Numbered from the stretch's first letter, positions 27,272-38,000 are shown. The stretch: DNA of 64,000 nucleotides from Anaerolineae bacterium (GCA_028277515.1 JANQGC010000332.1:1-64000), one strand, 5' to 3'. Translations and numbers: made by a program. Notes: generated by a model from the sequence alone, not told the origin.

Positions 27272-29410
27272 CTATCGCGGATCGGCCACAATCTCAATTG
27301 AACCGTCAATAATACCCTGTTCGGCATCCATGGCCGCTTGAACCGCCTCTTCAGGCAGGCCTTCAACATATTCCATGGTTTGGCCACCATTCTCCAAAGT
27401 TAATTGCAGCACTTTGCCACCCATCTCACCGACCTGGTGGGAGGTGATCATCTCCAGTAAAGTTGGCCGCCAATCATAGATGACCGAAGCAACCACAACT
27501 TCAGGAGCGAGCGGGCTTTGATCCGCTTGAATGCCCAGCCACGGCACATTTGCATCCTTGGCCACACCAATCGCCCCGGCAACCTGTTGGGATGATCCGG
27601 TTAAGACGTCAGCACCGGCTTGGATATGGGTATTAGCCGCTTCGGCCGCCAATGCCGTATCGCCAAACGAACCCGTGAAGGAGATATTCATATCGATCTC
27701 AGGGTCGGTATCGCGCACACCAGCGACAAAACCATCGACATGCAATTTGGCATCGCCTGCGTCAACCGGCCCAACCATGCCGATAATGCCGACTTCTGTC
27801 AGGTTAGCTGCAAGAACACCGGAAACATAGCCACCTTCTTCTGCTCGCGGTTCGTAGGCAAAGACATTGGTCACCCCTTCTTCTTCACCATAATTTGTTG
27901 TCGTACCCCAGGCGAAACTGGTGTCCGGGAAATCAGGTGCGATTTCAAACAACGAAGTGCCATACTGTGCGCCGTGGGCAAGGACGAGGTCATAACCTGA
28001 ATCTGCGTAATCTCGAATCGCCGCAGCAGCATCGGTGACGTTAAACATATTTTCGGTGAATGCAATTTCAATCACATCTTCACCGTAAGCATCCTGCAAT
28101 TGGACCAGTGAATCGTAAAGTGACTGGCTCCAGGCCAGATCAGTGGTCGTACTGGGCATGACCAAAGCGACGCGAACCGGTTCGATTTCCGGCATTTCCA
28201 TCTCCTCTGTCATTTCTTCAGGCTCTTCTTCAGCACCCTCAGTCATTGTACCGTCAATCACAGCCATCACATCCAACGAACCAGATGTGATTTCAGCGGT
28301 CGTTGCCTCTGCTGCGGTGACGGCATCGCTATCTAACGAATCGGCAAAATCCATCACCAGCCCACCATTATCCAGCGTAAGCGCATAGGCTGTGCCACCG
28401 TACTCGCCGGCCTGATGTTTTTGGACGATATCCAACAAAACACCATCCCAATCATACAATTGTGAAGCGACAACGATATCCGGAGCAATGGGGCTTTGGT
28501 CGGATTGGGTACCTAACCAGGGAACACCTTGATCGCTAGCCACGCCAATCGCGCCAACAACTTGCTGGGCAGATCCGGTGAGAACATCCGCACCGGCCTC
28601 AATATGGGTGTTGGCAGCTTCAGCGGCCAGGGCCGTATCGCCGAAGGAGCCTGTGTAAGAAACATTGACCGTGATATCCGGGTTGGCTTCCATCGCGCCG
28701 GCAATAAAGCCATCAATGTATAATTTAGCATCGCCTGCCTCTACAGGACCGACAACACCTAACACCCCAGATTCAGAAATATTAGCGGCTAAAACACCGT
28801 TTACAAATCCACCTTCTTCTGCACGGGCTTCATAAGCAAAAATATTCTCTATGCCCTGGTCCTGGCCGGTGTCAACGGCCGTGCCCCAGGCAAAACTGGT
28901 CTCCGGAAAATCCGGTGCTACCTCGAAAAGCGAAGTGCCATATTGTGTGCCGTGCGCGATAACCAGGTTATGGCCATCGGCCGCGTAATCACGGATGGCT
29001 GCTGCGGCGTCGGTAACATTAAACATATTTTCGGTGAAAGCGATTTCTACCACATCCTCACCGCCGGCACTTTCCTGGATGCGCAGCAGAGATTCATAAA
29101 TAGATTGGCTCCAGGCCAGATCAGTTACCGTACTGGGCATCACGATGGCAATACGGATCGGCTCAATACCGGCAGCATCAGCATCGGCCGAAACATCTTC
29201 CATCACCTCTTCTTCGGCAGGCTCTTCAGCCTCAGATTCTTCCTCAGCCGGTTCTTCCGCTTCTTGCTCTTCTTCGGCCGGGGCTTCGGACTCAGCGGGT
29301 GCTTCTTCGGCCGGAGGCTCCTCTTCCTCTACAGGGGCAGCGCCTCCACAGGCAACTGCGAACAAAGCTACTAACAACATTAATACAATCAAGCGATACT
29401 TTTTGTGCAT
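27272..29410 (-). CDS. Lipoprotein with two tandem BMP substrate-binding domains
   Basis: A 712-residue lipoprotein (lipobox FAVAC near 21). An acidic Glu/Ala/Pro spacer (about 25-80) precedes two BMP/nucleoside-binding domains, about 83-390 and 412-705, joined by a second acidic linker. Long stretches are nearly identical in the two copies, including ENMFNVTDAAAAIRDYA, FGDTALAAEAANTHI and AGADVLTGS. Usual BMP proteins have one domain of about 300-350 residues. The start has an aaggag Shine-Dalgarno. The protein lies between two permease genes and the ATPase gene of the same importer. Ligand is probably a purine nucleoside or base (inference from family and from the xanthine dehydrogenase nearby). 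Confidence 0.92.
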   Translation of the reverse strand: MHKKYRLIVLMLLVALFAVACGGAAPVEEEEPPAEEAPAESEAPAEEEQEAEEPAEEESEAEEPAEEEVMEDVSADADAAGIEPIRIAIVMPSTVTDLAWSQSIYESLLRIQESAGGEDVVEIAFTENMFNVTDAAAAIRDYAADGHNLVIAHGTQYGTSLFEVAPDFPETSFAWGTAVDTGQDQGIENIFAYEARAEEGGFVNGVLAANISESGVLGVVGPVEAGDAKLYIDGFIAGAMEANPDITVNVSYTGSFGDTALAAEAANTHIEAGADVLTGSAQQVVGAIGVASDQGVPWLGTQSDQSPIAPDIVVASQLYDWDGVLLDIVQKHQAGEYGGTAYALTLDNGGLVMDFADSLDSDAVTAAEATTAEITSGSLDVMAVIDGTMTEGAEEEPEEMTEEMEMPEIEPVRVALVMPSTTTDLAWSQSLYDSLVQLQDAYGEDVIEIAFTENMFNVTDAAAAIRDYADSGYDLVLAHGAQYGTSLFEIAPDFPDTSFAWGTTTNYGEEEGVTNVFAYEPRAEEGGYVSGVLAANLTEVGIIGMVGPVDAGDAKLHVDGFVAGVRDTDPEIDMNISFTGSFGDTALAAEAANTHIQAGADVLTGSSQQVAGAIGVAKDANVPWLGIQADQSPLAPEVVVASVIYDWRPTLLEMITSHQVGEMGGKVLQLTLENGGQTMEYVEGLPEEAVQAAMDAEQGIIDGSIEIVADPR

Positions 29411-29437
29411 TTTTCTTCTCCTTTACTGAAAAATTGT

Positions 29438-30403
29438 CTAATTTTCGCCCCTTTGAAACGGGCGCGTTAATGCAGCAGGTTGTCCTGCGCGTCGTAAGGG
29501 TAAGGCTAAAGCAATAATCGTGAGTAAGTAAGGCAACATAACAGCCACATCGGACGGGATATCAAATGCCAACACCTGTACCCACAACTGAAAAGCATTG
29601 ACCGTGCTGAATAATAACGATCCCGCCAAAACCCCTAATGGAGACCATCCTCCAAAATAAACCAGGGCAACAGCAATAAAACCCATACCATTGGTCATGT
29701 TTTCTTGGAAGATATTGATCAAGGAAATAGACAGTGAGGCACCGGCGATTCCGGCCAATATGCCGCCCAAAATAACTGCCTGGTAGCGCATGCCATTGAC
29801 AGTAACACCGAGCGAATCGGCCGCTTCCGGATTCTGTCCAACGGCCCTAATCTTTAAACCCCAGGTTGTGCTGTTTAAAACCCACCTGGATATGGGAACG
29901 AGGGCGAAAGCGATATACGTTAATATGCTATAGCCAAAAAATATATCGCCAATGATTGGAATATCGGCCATACAGAAAGTTGAATCTAAACCGATACTTG
30001 CCAAACAAAAATTCAAATCTGGAAAGCCATCTACTCCCTGAACAGTCCCTAACATTGTTTTGAAGAGCAAGCTCGACAAGCCAAGGCCTAACAAAAATAA
30101 CCCGATACCACTAATCCCCTGTTCAGCCTGGAATGTAATGCTGACGACAGCCATAATCAGGCCGAAAATACCTCCCACAATCCCAGCCACAAGCACCCCC
30201 AACCAAAGATTCCCCGAAACGAAAACCGTATAAAATCCGGAAAAAGCCCCCATTAACATGATGCCTTCGACACCTAAATTAAGGACGCCGGACCGCTGGT
30301 CAAAGGTCTCTCCCAGAGAGGCAAAGAGGTAGGGGGTTGCCAGGCGAATGCCGGAATGGATAATACCTAAAACGACGGCTAAAAAGGTGAGTGATTCATT
30401 CAT
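29438..30403 (-). CDS. ABC importer permease 2, nucleoside type
   Basis: A 321-residue integral membrane protein of the BPD_transp_2 family with eight to ten helices, matching the smaller permease (NupQ/YufQ type) of nucleoside importers. Characteristic segments include SGVLNLGVEGIMLMGA near the N-terminus and IRAVGQNPEAADSLGV in a cytoplasmic coupling loop. The ATG overlaps the stop of permease 1 by four bases (ATGA), indicating translational coupling; the binding-protein gene follows by 27 bases. Confidence 0.93.
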   Translation of the reverse strand: MNESLTFLAVVLGIIHSGIRLATPYLFASLGETFDQRSGVLNLGVEGIMLMGAFSGFYTVFVSGNLWLGVLVAGIVGGIFGLIMAVVSITFQAEQGISGIGLFLLGLGLSSLLFKTMLGTVQGVDGFPDLNFCLASIGLDSTFCMADIPIIGDIFFGYSILTYIAFALVPISRWVLNSTTWGLKIRAVGQNPEAADSLGVTVNGMRYQAVILGGILAGIAGASLSISLINIFQENMTNGMGFIAVALVYFGGWSPLGVLAGSLLFSTVNAFQLWVQVLAFDIPSDVAVMLPYLLTIIALALPLRRAGQPAALTRPFQRGEN

Positions 30404-31635
30404 GAAGCCGCCTCCTGCACCGTTTTTTCCACTGCAATTTCAGCCGGCGGATCATCCTCACCTGAAGAGTCAACCGAGACACGCCGGCGGGCACGTCGCC
30501 TTACGAAATAATCGGTACTCACAACAAAAAGAACAACCAGGCCCAAAATGACCGTGACCAATACCTGTGGCACCTGCATAGCCCGCTGCATCTTGTCACC
30601 TCCGACAAGCAATCCACCAAAGAGTATGGAAGAAGGAATGATGCCCAGGGGATGCAATTTGCCGAAAAGGGCGGCCACAATCCCTGAAAAACCATATCCG
30701 GCCGATACGGCCAATGGTTCAAACATGCGATGATGTAAACCCAAAATTTCTACCGCCCCGGCCAAACCAGCCAGCATCCCACTGAGGGTCATAGAAAGGA
30801 TCATCGTTCTCTCAACATTAATACCCGCATAACGAGAGGCATGTCGATTTAGGCCAACAGCGCGAATCCGATATCCGATGGTCGTTCGCCACAAAAATAT
30901 ATAGACAATGATGGCAACGATTACTGCAAGAATGAAGCCCGTATGCAAACGCGTTGGCTCCACTAATACGCCATAAATTTCACCCATGTATCCGCTTAAT
31001 CCCAATTCAGAAGCTGATTGGCTGAAACCAAACCACTCAGCAACATCGGCAAACCGCGGCATATCAACCGATCTTGGCAGCCTGGCCGAATGGGGAATAT
31101 TGGTTCCAGCCTCCACCTCAGCGGGATCAATCATCGGTCCACGCAGCAAATAAAAACCAATTTGGATAGCGATCTGATTCAGCATGATCGTGCTCAAGAT
31201 TTCGTTGACGTCAAGCCGCGCTTTCAAATAGCCGGCGATGGCAGCCCACAAGCCCCCTGCGAGTACACCGGCGACCAGGCCAATAATAATGACCAGCCAC
31301 CCAGGCAGCAAATCACCTAACTGTAGGCCAACCAAGGTGGTTGCCAATGCTGCTACGATTATTTGCCCCTCAGCTCCAATATTGATCATCCCCCCACGAA
31401 AAGCGATGGCAATTCCCAAGGCAACTAGCATTAATGGAGTCGCTTTCACTAATGTATCTGCTAAGCCATTCTTACTTCCAAAAGCACCAACTACCATGGC
31501 CTGGAAAGCTTCTAAAGGGTTCACACCTTGCAGTAGGAGAATGATGGCTCCGATAACAAAGGCCAGTAAGACCGCCACAATAGGTAATAGCGCATCAACA
31601 AGGCGATCAAATCGCTTACTTCTCTCTTTTTGCAC
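30400..31635 (-). CDS. ABC importer permease 1, nucleoside type
   Basis: About 411 residues with many helices, the larger BPD_transp_2 permease of the pair (NupP/YufP type); key segments are FRGGMINIGAEGQI and YRIRAVGLNRHASRYAG. The frame is open to TTG 31704, but the extra residues are Arg/Cys-rich and unlike the family. A gaggag Shine-Dalgarno four bases before GTG 31635 (VQKERSKRF) favours that start. First gene of the importer operon; the Arg-rich C-terminal tail is cytoplasmic. Confidence 0.9.
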   Translation of the reverse strand: MQKERSKRFDRLVDALLPIVAVLLAFVIGAIILLLQGVNPLEAFQAMVVGAFGSKNGLADTLVKATPLMLVALGIAIAFRGGMINIGAEGQIIVAALATTLVGLQLGDLLPGWLVIIIGLVAGVLAGGLWAAIAGYLKARLDVNEILSTIMLNQIAIQIGFYLLRGPMIDPAEVEAGTNIPHSARLPRSVDMPRFADVAEWFGFSQSASELGLSGYMGEIYGVLVEPTRLHTGFILAVIVAIIVYIFLWRTTIGYRIRAVGLNRHASRYAGINVERTMILSMTLSGMLAGLAGAVEILGLHHRMFEPLAVSAGYGFSGIVAALFGKLHPLGIIPSSILFGGLLVGGDKMQRAMQVPQVLVTVILGLVVLFVVSTDYFVRRRARRRVSVDSSGEDDPPAEIAVEKTVQEAAS

Positions 31636-31697
31636 AAGTCTCCTCACTTTTTGATTTCTTCCTCTTCGCCCGGAAAAGATACAACAAAGGGTTAGCG

Positions 31698-31728
31698 TTG
31701 ACAAGTGATAAATGTCACATAATTATAT
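31698..31728 (-). promoter_or_regulatory. Candidate promoter and operator of the importer operon
   Basis: On the - strand a perfect TATAAT (rc of 31723-31728) has a weak -35 TTAAGG 17 bases upstream. Around the predicted start lies the dyad tgaca-N9-tgtca (31699-31703, 31713-31717). The divergent molybdoenzyme promoter may include tattat at 31759-31764. Confidence 0.4.
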
Positions 31729-31900
31729 GAAATTTTTTTAGCTGCCTTAATCTTGTGCTATTATCTATGTGAAAGGCTTTTAGTCACTCCGGAAAATGTG
31801 GACTTGTTAAGGCTGGCGTACCGGGCGAGATTCGTATTAGCATAATATAAGCATTGAAATCTGCCTGCCTATTATCTGAAATTTGCATTGGAGGAATCAA

Positions 31901-34477
31901 ATGAAATTTTGGCTAAATGGTCAAGCAAAAGAGTTTGACGGCGATGCCGACCTACCCCTTTTAACCTATCTTCGAGAAGATCAAAAGATTATTTCCCCCA
32001 AAAATGGCTGTGCCCCTCAGGCGGCATGCGGTGCCTGTACGGTCGATCTGAATGGCAAAGCAGTTCTTTCTTGTGTCATCCCCATGAAGAAGGTCGCCGA
32101 CGGCCGGGTGACGACTACGGAAGGATTGGGGCAGTATCGTCAGGATATATTTGCCAACGCTTTTGTGGGTAACGGCGGGGTACAATGTGGCTTTTGCATC
32201 CCAGGAATCGTTATGCAGGCCAATGCCCTGATTAACAAAAATTCTGAACCGACGCGCGCCGAGGTGGAGAAAGCAATAACACCTAATTTATGCCGCTGCA
32301 CGGGTTATAAGAAAGTAGTTGATGCCATCCTTATGGCGGCAGATGCTATTCACAAGGAAGAAGAGATCCCCGCTCCCGGCGGCGATGGCAAGATAGGAAC
32401 CAGGCAGCCCAAATACCAGGCTCGCGATTTGGTCCTTGGCCAGCATAAATATGTTGATGACATTTATTTGGACGGCATGAAATATGGTGCGCTCAAGTTT
32501 AGCGACCATCCCCGCGCAGTTGTCAAGAACATTGATATCTCAGAAGCAGAGCAACTTCCGGGGGTTATCCGGATATTTACGGCTGATGACGTTCCGGGTC
32601 AGCGAACAGTTGGCCTAATCAAGGAAGATTGGCCCTTGATGATCGCCCGCGGCGAAACAACGCGTTATGTAGGTGATGTCATCGCCGGTGTCGTCGCCAA
32701 ATCGGAAGAAATAGCACGGGAGGCCGTATCCTTAATAACCGTTGATTATGAAGCATTAGAGCCGGTCACGGACATGTTTGCCGCAATGGAACCCGACAGC
32801 CCGGCCGTCCATGAAGGCGGCAATATCCTTTCTCAATCAATCACCAGCCGTGGAAATATTGAAAAGGCAATAGAAGAATCAGCCTATACGGCTCAAGGGA
32901 CCTTTCAAACCCAAAGAATTGAGCATGCCTATATGGAGCCGGAAGTAGCTATCGCTTTCCAGGAAAATGGAACCCTTACTTTATTATCACAAGGGCAGGG
33001 AATTTATGATGATCGGGAGCAAATAGCCAAGCTGCTGGGCGTTGCTGAAGAAAATGTTCGCGTATCCCTGGTCCCCAATGGTGGGGGATTCGGCGGAAAG
33101 GAGGATTTGTCCGTCCAAGGTCACGCCGCCTTAATGGCTTATCTATTACAAGAACCGGTAAAGGTGCGCTTAAACCGTGATGAATCCTTGATTATGAGCG
33201 TTAAACGGCATCCTATTTGGATGGACTACACCATTGGTTGTGATGAAAACGGCAAATTCACGTTTGTTAAAGTTCGATATGTCGGCGACACAGGTGCTTA
33301 TGCTTCCGTAGGCATGAAAGTGTTGGAACGGTCGGCCGGACATGCCACCGGTGCTTATACTTTCCCGGTTACCGATGTGAAGGCCACGGCCGTCTATACC
33401 AACAATGTACCCTGCGGCGCAATGCGCGGATTTGGCGTGAACCAGGCTATCTTCGGGTTGGAAAGTTTGGTCGATGATCTCTGCGAGCAAGGTGGCTTTG
33501 ATCGCTGGCAGTTCCGTTATGACAATGCGCTCACCGATGGCGAAATGACAGCCACCGGCCAGGTGATTGAAGGTGGAGCGGGAGCAAGAGCAACCTTATT
33601 AGCTGTCAAAGATGAATTTTATAAAGCGAAGTATGCCGGTCTGGCCTGCGGTTTAAAGAACACCGGAATTGGCAATGGCATGCCTGACGAATCGACTGCC
33701 ATGATCACAATTGCCGCGCCTGACAAAATCATCATCGATCACGGCTGGACCGAAATGGGACAGGGCGTCAATACCATTGCCATTCAGGTCGTTTGTGAAG
33801 AAACAGGGATTGACCCCGAAATCGTTGAAGTGCGAATCGACACGACGGCCGAACAATTGGCCGGAATGACCACCGCTTCGCGAGCGACCTCGCTGGTCGG
33901 AAATTCTCTTATTGATGCTTGCAAGCAACTGAAAACGGATCTGCAAACTCATTCTCTGGAAGAACTGGTAGGAAATGAATATCGCGGCAAATTCCGTGTT
34001 GACTGGACCACGAAACCGGGGGCGATGGTCGAAAAGGTTTATACGCATTATTCTTATAGCTACGCCACCCAATTGGTCACGCTCGACGATGATGGCCAAA
34101 TTGATAAAATCACAGCCGCCCATGACGCAGGAAAAATATTTAATCCTATGCTGTTTGAAGGCCAATTAGAAGGGTCGCTGCATATGGGACTTGGTTACGC
34201 TATCAGTGAAGATTTTGAAATGGAAAACGGCCGTCCGAAAAGCACCCGTTTGCGCAAATGTGGGGTTCTGCGCGCTAAAGAAACACCCGAATTCGATATC
34301 ATTGGTGTTGAAGTAGCCGATCCCTACGGTCCATATGGTGCCAAGGGTGTAGGAGAAATTGGTCTTGTGCCAACAGCCGGTGCAGTAGCCAACGCCCTTT
34401 ATCAATTTGATGGCCAGAGACGCACAAAACTGCCCATGCAGTTACCCAAAAAGAAACGAAAAGTCGTTCGCAGGTAA
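31901..34477 (+). CDS. FAD-less xanthine dehydrogenase-type molybdenum hydroxylase
   Basis: An 858-residue fusion of two [2Fe-2S] domains with a molybdopterin domain and no FAD domain. The plant-type cluster ligands begin at C37 in GCAPQAACGAC; the second cluster uses QCGFCIPG and LCRCTGY. The Mo domain (about 170 on) has GGGFGGKED, RGFGVNQ and the catalytic Glu in AKGVGEIGLVP. This order and length match the selenium-dependent xanthine dehydrogenase family; aldehyde oxidoreductases are the nearest alternative. Start ATG 31901 has a ggagg Shine-Dalgarno; the ORF extends to 31883. It is divergent from the nucleoside importer, suggesting purine oxidation. An electron acceptor subunit is not encoded nearby. 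Confidence 0.88.
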   Translation: MKFWLNGQAKEFDGDADLPLLTYLREDQKIISPKNGCAPQAACGACTVDLNGKAVLSCVIPMKKVADGRVTTTEGLGQYRQDIFANAFVGNGGVQCGFCIPGIVMQANALINKNSEPTRAEVEKAITPNLCRCTGYKKVVDAILMAADAIHKEEEIPAPGGDGKIGTRQPKYQARDLVLGQHKYVDDIYLDGMKYGALKFSDHPRAVVKNIDISEAEQLPGVIRIFTADDVPGQRTVGLIKEDWPLMIARGETTRYVGDVIAGVVAKSEEIAREAVSLITVDYEALEPVTDMFAAMEPDSPAVHEGGNILSQSITSRGNIEKAIEESAYTAQGTFQTQRIEHAYMEPEVAIAFQENGTLTLLSQGQGIYDDREQIAKLLGVAEENVRVSLVPNGGGFGGKEDLSVQGHAALMAYLLQEPVKVRLNRDESLIMSVKRHPIWMDYTIGCDENGKFTFVKVRYVGDTGAYASVGMKVLERSAGHATGAYTFPVTDVKATAVYTNNVPCGAMRGFGVNQAIFGLESLVDDLCEQGGFDRWQFRYDNALTDGEMTATGQVIEGGAGARATLLAVKDEFYKAKYAGLACGLKNTGIGNGMPDESTAMITIAAPDKIIIDHGWTEMGQGVNTIAIQVVCEETGIDPEIVEVRIDTTAEQLAGMTTASRATSLVGNSLIDACKQLKTDLQTHSLEELVGNEYRGKFRVDWTTKPGAMVEKVYTHYSYSYATQLVTLDDDGQIDKITAAHDAGKIFNPMLFEGQLEGSLHMGLGYAISEDFEMENGRPKSTRLRKCGVLRAKETPEFDIIGVEVADPYGPYGAKGVGEIGLVPTAGAVANALYQFDGQRRTKLPMQLPKKKRKVVRR

Positions 34478-34485
34478 CAGAAAAT

Positions 34486-34592
34486 GGACGCTGACAAGAG
34501 CGGATTTACGCGGATGAAAATGAAAAATTTAGCGTTATCAGCGTGAATCAGCGTCCAATTAACCTTCTCTTTGTAAATGTGTCGGGTTACTA
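34486..34592. repeat. Dispersed foldback repeat, copy 1
   Basis: About 105 bp, similar to 39171-39270. The ends ggacgctga (34486-34494) and tcagcgtcc (34548-34556) are exact inverted repeats. The right part (aattaaccttctctttgtaaa...gtgtcgggttacta) is shared with copy 2. Confidence 0.75.
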
Positions 34593-34593
34593 C

Positions 34594-34980
34594 TTAATTT
34601 TTCAGTAATTGGGCTACTCTTTCTAATCGTTCACCCGCTTCTTTTGCCACCTCATCTAACGCCGGATCGGGCATCATCACAACCGGATCAATAAGGGACA
34701 CCAAAATACGGCCGTCATTTTCTTGAGCCACCGTTACATTACAAGGCAATAACATGCCCACATCAGGATTGGTTTGCAAGGCACGATAAGCTAAAGGAGG
34801 GTTGCAAGCGCCCAAAATAATATAGGGTCGAAAATCGGCATCCAGCTTTTCCTTTAAGGTTGACTTGACATCAATTTCGGTGAGCACACCGAATCCTTCC
34901 TCTTTTAAAGCCTCTGTGACCTTCTCAACTGCTGAATCATAATCACTGTTCAAATATACTTTTTTCCCAATATTTGTCAT
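34594..34980 (-). CDS. DUF302 family protein
   Basis: A 128-residue protein of the DUF302 fold, with the family's FGVLTEIDVKSTLKEKL and the YIILGACNPPLAYRAL segment whose cysteine is conserved in many members. DUF302 proteins are small cytoplasmic proteins of unknown role, sometimes linked to copper or redox genes. ATG 34980 with a gggag Shine-Dalgarno is preferred to the open frame reaching 35028. The stop codon sits at the edge of a dispersed repeat. Confidence 0.85.
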   Translation of the reverse strand: MTNIGKKVYLNSDYDSAVEKVTEALKEEGFGVLTEIDVKSTLKEKLDADFRPYIILGACNPPLAYRALQTNPDVGMLLPCNVTVAQENDGRILVSLIDPVVMMPDPALDEVAKEAGERLERVAQLLKN

Positions 34981-35085
34981 GGCTAACTCCCATAAATTTT
35001 TCACCAATGGCAGACTTTGAACTTGCACTGATGAGTGTTTTTTGAATTATACAATTTGTAAGCGATCCACAAAAAAGAACTTATA

Positions 35086-38000
35086 TTATTCCACTTGAAA
35101 TAAGCCGCCGCCCCAATCATCTTCCAGCCATCTCCCCTTGATCGTTGCAGGTTCCCAGCGCTCTAATTTCTCCACACCGGATATTTTACTTCCTCGATCA
35201 TTCCGTGATTGTGATCGGCGAGAAGGATAAACCAGGATATATTCCTTTCCATCCGCAAAAAAGAAGCCCTTATCCCCCGTCCACCCAGGAAGCCTGATGC
35301 CCTGAATCGTCACCAATTTCCCTCGCCATTCAGGGAGTTTACTAAGGGGAACAGCGCCATCTTTGTCACCAAACAATTGCTCGGGTTGAATACTCAGAGG
35401 AATGCCCAACAATTCAAGCTCCCACTGCCAACGCTCCTCAGCAGATTCAACTTCCTTTGTCTGCACATGGGCAAAATCAAAGGCTAATTGATGGCTGCTC
35501 CCTGCGCGGCCAATGTGGAGCGCATCGGCTAACATCGACAGCCGGCTTTCACCCAATCCATCTAACCCGCCACATTTTATTAAATGAGTAATTTCCTTTT
35601 TTTGTAAAGGTACGCGTATTAAGAAATCCGACAAATCCAAAAACGGCCGTTTTGCCCTCTCTTCAATGATGGCTGCGGCCGATTTTGAGCGTAATGCTCG
35701 AACCTGTCCCAGGCCCATCCATAAAATGTCTTCCGTTGGTAACGGCTCATATTGAGCCGACTTTTCTGCCGGCAGGAGAGAAAATCGCTTTTGGCTGAAA
35801 TTCACATGGGGCGGCCGTACAGAGATGCCCAACCTTTTTGCCTCGGCAATATAGACGGCCGGATGGTGAAAACCACCGCGGTCGGCCAGGCGAGCGCAGA
35901 GGAATTCAGCCTTATAATGTGTTTTAAGATAAGCAGATCGATAACTGACATCCGCATAGGCCGTGGCATGCCCTTTATTAAAACCATACCCGGCAAAAGC
36001 TTTCACCTGCTCCCATAAGGTTTCAGCCTGCTGCGTTGAGAAACCGGGTCCATCGGGCGGTTGTCTCTGGCAGCCGCTTAAAAAAGCAATCGTAAGTGCG
36101 CTCATTTCTTCCGGTTGAAATTTACTCATGCCTTTACGCAGGCCATCCGCTTGCAACCAGGATAAACCGGCAATCTCCCTGGCAATCCGCAAAATCTGTT
36201 CCTGGAATAACAAAACCCCCTGGGTTGATCCTAAGATAGGCTCTAATGATGAATGCAAAAACCGAACTTTTTCTTCACCCCGATAACGATTGACGAAGGA
36301 TCGCGCCATGCCGCCCGTTGCCGGTCCCGGTTTGAAAAATGCATTGGCTACAGCAAGGTCGGCAACATTCTTGACTTGCAGTTTTCGTAAGGTTCGTCTC
36401 GCGCCAACTGACTCACATTGAAAAACTCCGATTGTCTCTCCGGATGCGAGTGTATCGGCCGTCTGCTGATCATCTAGTGGGATATTGTTGAGCGAAAATT
36501 GCGGATCGTGATTTATGTGTATAAGTTCTTCGGCATCAGCCATGACCGTCAGCGCCCGGATGCCCAGGAGATCTAACTTTGGCAAACCGACACGCTCGAT
36601 ATCGCGATGGTCAAATTGGGTGATCAAGAATCCCTTCGGCGCAGCTTGAACGGGTACAGTATCCGTCAGCGGACCGGGGGTAATGACAAGGCCGCCCGGA
36701 TGAATGCTGAGATGGTGGGGCTGGCCAACCAAACTCAACGCCGATTGCAGGGCTTCCTGCTCGCGCCGATCCTCAATATCTGACAGTAAATCTTCCCCTT
36801 GCCAGCTTTGACGACGCTGGGGATCAGGATGCCAACGATGGGGGGTTTTCTTGCTTAACTTCTTAATCTGCTTTTCTTCAAGCCCAAATGCTTTGGCCGT
36901 TTCTCTCAACGCGGAACGTGGCTGTAATGTATTCATTGTTGATACCAGGGCCACTTTTTCTTCCCCATAAGTTTGGCGTACATAATCAAGCACTTCGTCC
37001 CGGCGACGGCTGCAAAAATCAAGGTCAATATCCGGGAGACTTCGTCGATCCGGGTTTAAAAACCGTTCAAACAACAGATCTTGCTCAATGGGATCAACCT
37101 GGGAGATACCACAGCAATAGGCAACCAAAGAATTGGCTACGCTACCTCTTGTGCTGACAGGTATATTCTGTTGCCGGGCATAGCGCACAATGTCAGCAAC
37201 AATGACGAATAATGGGGCAAAGCCCCGGGATTCAATGATTGCCAGCTCTAATTGCAATCTATGATCGATTTTCTCACTAGAAGCTGCCCCAAATTTCTCT
37301 TTCAAGCCGGACCTGGTCAGTTTACGCAGTGCATTTTCGGCTGTTTGCTCACCTGACAGTTGGAGCACAGGCCAAATTGGCCGTCCATCCGGCAATCCCA
37401 ACTCACAGCGATTCACAATTTCGGCGATACTCTCCAATGCCTCCGGAAAATCAACATATTGTTCGATCAAAGCGTCTTTATTCGGCCAATGAATAGGTAT
37501 TGATTCATCACCCAGGTTGGGAAGCAGATGATTTGAGACCTGGTCAATTTTGCAATTGCGGTCGATAGCTGATAGTAGGCGCAATCTTGACGTCTCATCC
37601 TTGTTTAAGCAAAAAATCGGCTGAACGGCCACAGATGGCAATCCAAATCGCCGGCCTAATTGAGCGATTTCCTTTGGAATCGGATCAGATGGATGTTTGG
37701 GAGAAATACTCAAATAAAAATCTTGATCGAAGATACCCCCAAGCTGCGACATAAGGCGAGCCGCTGCTTTTGGCCGTCCAACTCTGATTAGTTTCTCAAT
37801 CCACCCCAATCTACCTCCGGACAGGCAGATAAGACCTTGCTTGTTTTGCTTGAGCATCTCCCAGGAAATGCCGGGCGATTCCCCTTTCTTATTATCATGA
37901 ACCAGGGACGACAAACGGCATAAAGAACGATACCCTTCAACACCATTTGCCAGCAAAACTAAACGACCGCTTTGCGTCCCCTGAGGCGCTAAAACTCCTG

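Noticed and set aside
29145..29429. Ser/Ala-rich frame opposite the acidic spacer of the BMP protein
   Set aside because: Shadow of the repetitive Glu/Ala codons; no start signal or family.
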